A DNA stretch of 7,536 bases, taken from positions 1-7,536 of the forward strand of contig JAJYPZ010000047.1 in the NCBI GenBank assembly GCA_021794855.1. Reading direction: 5' to 3'. The notes below the pieces were generated by a model. That model had not been told where the DNA came from and made no database searches. It saw nothing but the letters and a program-made list of their open reading frames with translations. This DNA is from Pseudomonadota bacterium (GTDB taxonomy: Bacteria > Pseudomonadota > Gammaproteobacteria > Burkholderiales > Sulfuriferulaceae). Below, one piece after another: positions 6,265 through 7,536 of this stretch (the first letter of the stretch is position 1; every line of letters starts with the position of its first letter). Both the position numbers and the translations under genes were made by a program.

Positions 6265-7536
6265 CTACACCGCATCGTCATCATCGGGTTCCAGTACGCG
6301 CTCGACACCGATGAGTTTCTGTCCGTCGTCGAGATTGATCAGGGTAACGCCTTGCGTGGCGCGTCCCATTTCGCGCATTTCCTTGACCCGGGTGCGTATC
6401 AGTACGCCGCCGTCGGTGATCAGCATGATTTCATCGTCCGGTTCCACCAGCGTCGCTGCAACTACGCGACCATTGCGTTTGGTCGTCTGTATCGCAATCA
6501 TACCCTGAGTCCCGCGCCCGTGACGAGTGTATTCGGCGATATTGGTGCGTTTTCCATAGCCGTTTTCGGTAGCGGTCAACACCGATTGCTGTTCGTTTTC
6601 GGCCACCAGCAGCGAAATGACTTTCTGATCGACGCCCAGTTTCATGCCGCGCACGCCGCGAGCGCCGCGGCCCATCGAACGCACATCGTTCTCGTCGAAC
6701 CGCACCGCTTTGCCGCCATTGGAAAACAGCATGATGTCATGGCTGCCTTCGGTCACCGCTACACCCACCAGATAATCGCCGTCATCGAGCCCGACCGCGA
6801 TAATCCCGGAACGGCGCGGATTGGAAAACTCCGATAACGGCGTCTTTTTCACTACGCCGTGCGCCGTGGCCATAAAGACGAAACGGTTGTCGACAAATTC
6901 CTTCACCGGCAAAATGGCGTTGATTTTTTCGCCGTCGGACAGCGACAGCAAGTTTACGATAGGTTTGCCGCGCGAGATGCGGCTGCCTTGCGGCACCTCG
7001 TACACTTTGACCCAGTACACGCGGCCCAGGTTGGAAAAACATAATATGTAATCGTGGCTGTTGGCGATAAACAGGCGCTCGATAAAGTCGTCTTCTTTGG
7101 TCGGCGCCGCCTGCTTGCCGCGACCGCCGCGCTTCTGCGCGCGATAGTCGTCGAGCGGCTGCGATTTCATATAGCCGCCGTGCGACAGTGTAACCACCAT
7201 ATCCTGCGGCGTAATCAAATCTTCGGTACTCAGATCTTGCGCATACACCACGATTTCGGAGCGGCGCTTGTCGCCGAACTGCTGCTTGACCAGATTGATC
7301 TCATCCTGAATGATAGCAGTGACGCGCTCGGGTCTGGCCAGAATATCCAGCAAATCGGCGATTTTGGTGATGACCTCTTTGTATTCGTTGAGGATCTTGT
7401 CCTGCTCCAGACCGGTCAAACGTTGCAGGCGCAGTTCCAGAATCGCTTGCGCCTGCGCATCCGACAACCGATAACCGGCATCGGATATGCCGAATTCGAT
7501 CGCCAGACCTTCAGGCCGGAATGCCTGAATGTCGGC
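6265..7536 (-). CDS. gyrA: DNA gyrase subunit A, C-terminal half (5' end outside window)
   Basis: The frame is open to the right edge and gives the last 423 residues of GyrA, the DNA-cleaving subunit of the A2B2 gyrase that supercoils DNA. Numbering from the edge, residues 23-95 (YRLSDAQAQAILELRLQRLTGLE and following) are the end of the breakage-reunion region and coiled coil. The GyrA box QKRGGRG at 134-140 (7137-7117) starts the C-terminal beta-pinwheel that wraps DNA and tells gyrase from topoisomerase IV. Pinwheel blades follow with repeated turn motifs such as GRVYWVKVYEVP, HGVVKKTPLSEFSN, GGKAVRFDENDVRSMGRGARGV, NGYGKRTNIAEYTRHGRGTQG and GGVLIRTRVKEMREMGRATQGV. The protein ends in a short acidic tail, EPDDDDAV, as in many proteobacterial GyrA proteins. 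The active-site Tyr and the quinolone-resistance region lie upstream, outside the window. The gene ends with TAG at 6267-6265, 54 bases before serC. Confidence 0.98.
   Translation of the reverse strand, partial: ADIQAFRPEGLAIEFGISDAGYRLSDAQAQAILELRLQRLTGLEQDKILNEYKEVITKIADLLDILARPERVTAIIQDEINLVKQQFGDKRRSEIVVYAQDLSTEDLITPQDMVVTLSHGGYMKSQPLDDYRAQKRGGRGKQAAPTKEDDFIERLFIANSHDYILCFSNLGRVYWVKVYEVPQGSRISRGKPIVNLLSLSDGEKINAILPVKEFVDNRFVFMATAHGVVKKTPLSEFSNPRRSGIIAVGLDDGDYLVGVAVTEGSHDIMLFSNGGKAVRFDENDVRSMGRGARGVRGMKLGVDQKVISLLVAENEQQSVLTATENGYGKRTNIAEYTRHGRGTQGMIAIQTTKRNGRVVAATLVEPDDEIMLITDGGVLIRTRVKEMREMGRATQGVTLINLDDGQKLIGVERVLEPDDDDAV

Noticed and set aside
1..7536. Mobile elements, CRISPR arrays, tRNA or other RNA genes, phage or defence genes
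   Set aside because: No direct repeat arrays, terminal inverted repeats, transposase-like frames or tRNA-like folds were seen; nearly all bases lie in conserved housekeeping genes.

Overview
The window is a compact, conserved chromosomal region of a proteobacterium. Six minus-strand genes, read from the right edge leftwards, are gyrA (3' part only), serC, pheA, hisC, a DAHP synthase gene (called aroF here) and tyrA. They meet one plus-strand gene that is cut by the left edge and encodes a TonB-like, proline-rich protein of unknown function. No RNA gene, insertion sequence, CRISPR array or other mobile DNA was seen. Base composition and codon use look even throughout; GC is moderate, judged by eye and not counted.

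The order gyrA-serC-pheA-hisC-tyrA is the known aromatic/serine 'supraoperon' of Beta- and Gammaproteobacteria. The fused chorismate mutase-prephenate dehydratase fits that too. The C-terminal domain of the left-edge protein reminds me of hypothetical proteins in Betaproteobacteria, so I lean to that class, but this rests on memory and not on a search.

Layout: 3-788 (+) TonB-like partial gene; 797-1723 (-) tyrA; 1724-1810 intercistronic spacer with an imperfect stem-loop; 1811-2827 (-) DAHP synthase; 2833-3978 (-) hisC; 3979-4043 AT-rich spacer; 4044-5135 (-) pheA; 5143-6210 (-) serC; 6211-6264 spacer; 6265-7536 (-) gyrA 3' part. Gaps within the cluster are 54, 7, 65, 5 and 87 bases. No stretch over 300 bases lacks a gene.

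Together the genes cover both ends of tyrosine and phenylalanine synthesis. DAHP synthase starts the shikimate pathway. PheA converts chorismate to prephenate and then phenylpyruvate, and TyrA converts prephenate to 4-hydroxyphenylpyruvate. The HisC-family aminotransferase probably makes the final amino acids, and may also serve histidine synthesis. SerC makes phosphoserine. Two feedback domains are visible: an ACT-like domain at the N-terminus of DAHP synthase and an ACT domain at the C-terminus of PheA. TyrA has none.

I see no convincing new biological system. The points worth a second look are the Thermotoga/Bacillus-type DAHP synthase set between hisC and tyrA, an extra loop of about nine residues beside the phenylalanine-binding motif of PheA, the end of the cluster at tyrA without aroA-cmk-rpsA, the stem-loop ahead of tyrA, and the uncharacterised TonB-like gene.
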